From Schaalia canis (GTDB lineage: Bacteria; Actinomycetota; Actinomycetes; Actinomycetales; Actinomycetaceae): 64,000 nucleotides of DNA. Shown here in pieces: positions 63,704-64,000 of the stretch. The notes beneath the pieces are model-generated. The model searched no databases. It was not told the origin of the DNA and worked only from the letters and a program-made list of their open reading frames with translations. A program made the position numbers and the translations under genes. The stretch is taken from positions 1-64,000 of the forward strand of contig NZ_RQZF01000008.1 of the NCBI RefSeq assembly GCF_003858455.1. The letters run 5' to 3'. Position 1 is the first letter of the stretch, and every line of letters begins with the position of its first letter.

Positions 63704-64000
63704 TTACCCTTGCCAGTGACGTGCAAGGGTAATTTTTTGCACTCCCAACAGCGAGAGCGAGACGGTGACTGATGGACTCTGATCCCGCAGATCCCATGAA
63801 TCCCTGCCGCCCATGACGATGTCAAAATGATCAGCGTAAGTGGCCTGCAAGCGCCCACTGTACTGACCTGCATCATGATCGATCACCAGAGCCGCGCGCC
63901 TTTCCCCGAGCCCTCGCAAAAGATGACCGATCGACACACGGTACGCCGGGGAGTCAGCGTTGGTAGTCGTTGCGCCAAGCCCCACAGCCGCCACGATGGC
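63704..64000 (-). CDS. Actinobacterial hypothetical protein, 5' end outside window
   Basis: The frame is open to the right edge; the stop is TAA at 63704-63706 and 98 C-terminal codons are inside. It has RVSIGHLLRGLGERRAALVI, ATYADHFDIVMGG and a closing SVTVSLSLLGVQKITLA, a pattern I know from a conserved actinobacterial family often found next to BldC-like genes and sometimes labelled Fis-family regulator. Function is unknown. The annotated name cannot be fixed from this fragment. Confidence 0.6.
   Translation of the reverse strand, partial: AIVAAVGLGATTTNADSPAYRVSIGHLLRGLGERRAALVIDHDAGQYSGRLQATYADHFDIVMGGRDSWDLRDQSPSVTVSLSLLGVQKITLARHWQG

Noticed and set aside
1-64000. CRISPR arrays, insertion sequences or rRNA genes
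   Set aside because: No regular spaced repeats, transposase motifs or rRNA-like sequence were noticed on either strand.

Overview
The window reads as chromosomal DNA of a high-GC Gram-positive bacterium (Actinobacteria). The evidence is a fused E2-E1 2-oxoglutarate dehydrogenase (Kgd type), a 24-residue bL37-like ribosomal protein, an LAxTG-type sorting signal, a CpaE/CpaB-like pair next to a BldC-like protein, and the order aroA-rsgA. A host-associated member of Actinomycetaceae fits, given galacto-N-biose use and a wall-anchored subtilase, but the sequence alone does not fix the genus. No IS element, prophage, CRISPR array or rRNA was seen; there is one tRNA-Arg(CCG).

Positions 1-12205 hold a homoprotocatechuate (3,4-dihydroxyphenylacetate) meta-cleavage cluster: succinate-semialdehyde dehydrogenase facing leftward, then an FAH-RraA fusion, HpaE, HpaD, an MHS-family transporter, a GntR/FCD regulator, a phenol-hydroxylase-type flavin monooxygenase, HpaH and HpaI. 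Together they would hydroxylate an aromatic acid, open the ring and produce pyruvate and succinic semialdehyde, the latter oxidised to succinate. No HpaBC hydroxylase and no separate HpaF isomerase are present. An aldose 1-epimerase and the helicase HrpB follow (12215-15981).

Positions 16070-26660 form a divergent mucin-sugar regulon. Leftward are a DeoR regulator, a GH112 galacto-N-biose/lacto-N-biose phosphorylase, and an ABC importer (binding protein and two permeases, no ATPase). Rightward are a SIS isomerase/deaminase, a ROK kinase, a PfkB kinase and a class II aldolase. The set suggests import of a beta-1,3-galactosyl-HexNAc disaccharide, intracellular phosphorolysis, and breakdown of the GalNAc half by a tagatose-6-phosphate route. 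The deacetylase is not in the window. A shared operator-like motif lies before both the importer and the catabolic arm, and strong hairpins sit between several genes.

Positions 26779-46599 are mixed: a wall-anchored subtilase, lysA-argS, rpiB, tRNA-Arg, a CPBP protease, a MagIII-like DNA glycosylase, a membrane protein, fucO, a four-gene ABC transporter/two-component operon, a membrane protein, a glycerophosphodiesterase overlapping an M23 peptidase, and two CNNM/CorC-type membrane proteins.

Positions 46960-64000 carry kgd, a degenerate SGNH protein, the tiny bL37 gene, a DoxX protein, aroA-rsgA, a 37-residue membrane protein, sbcD-sbcC, a DUF6912-like gene, the CpaE/CpaB-like pair, a BldC/excisionase-like protein, and the 3' part of an actinobacterial protein running off the right edge.
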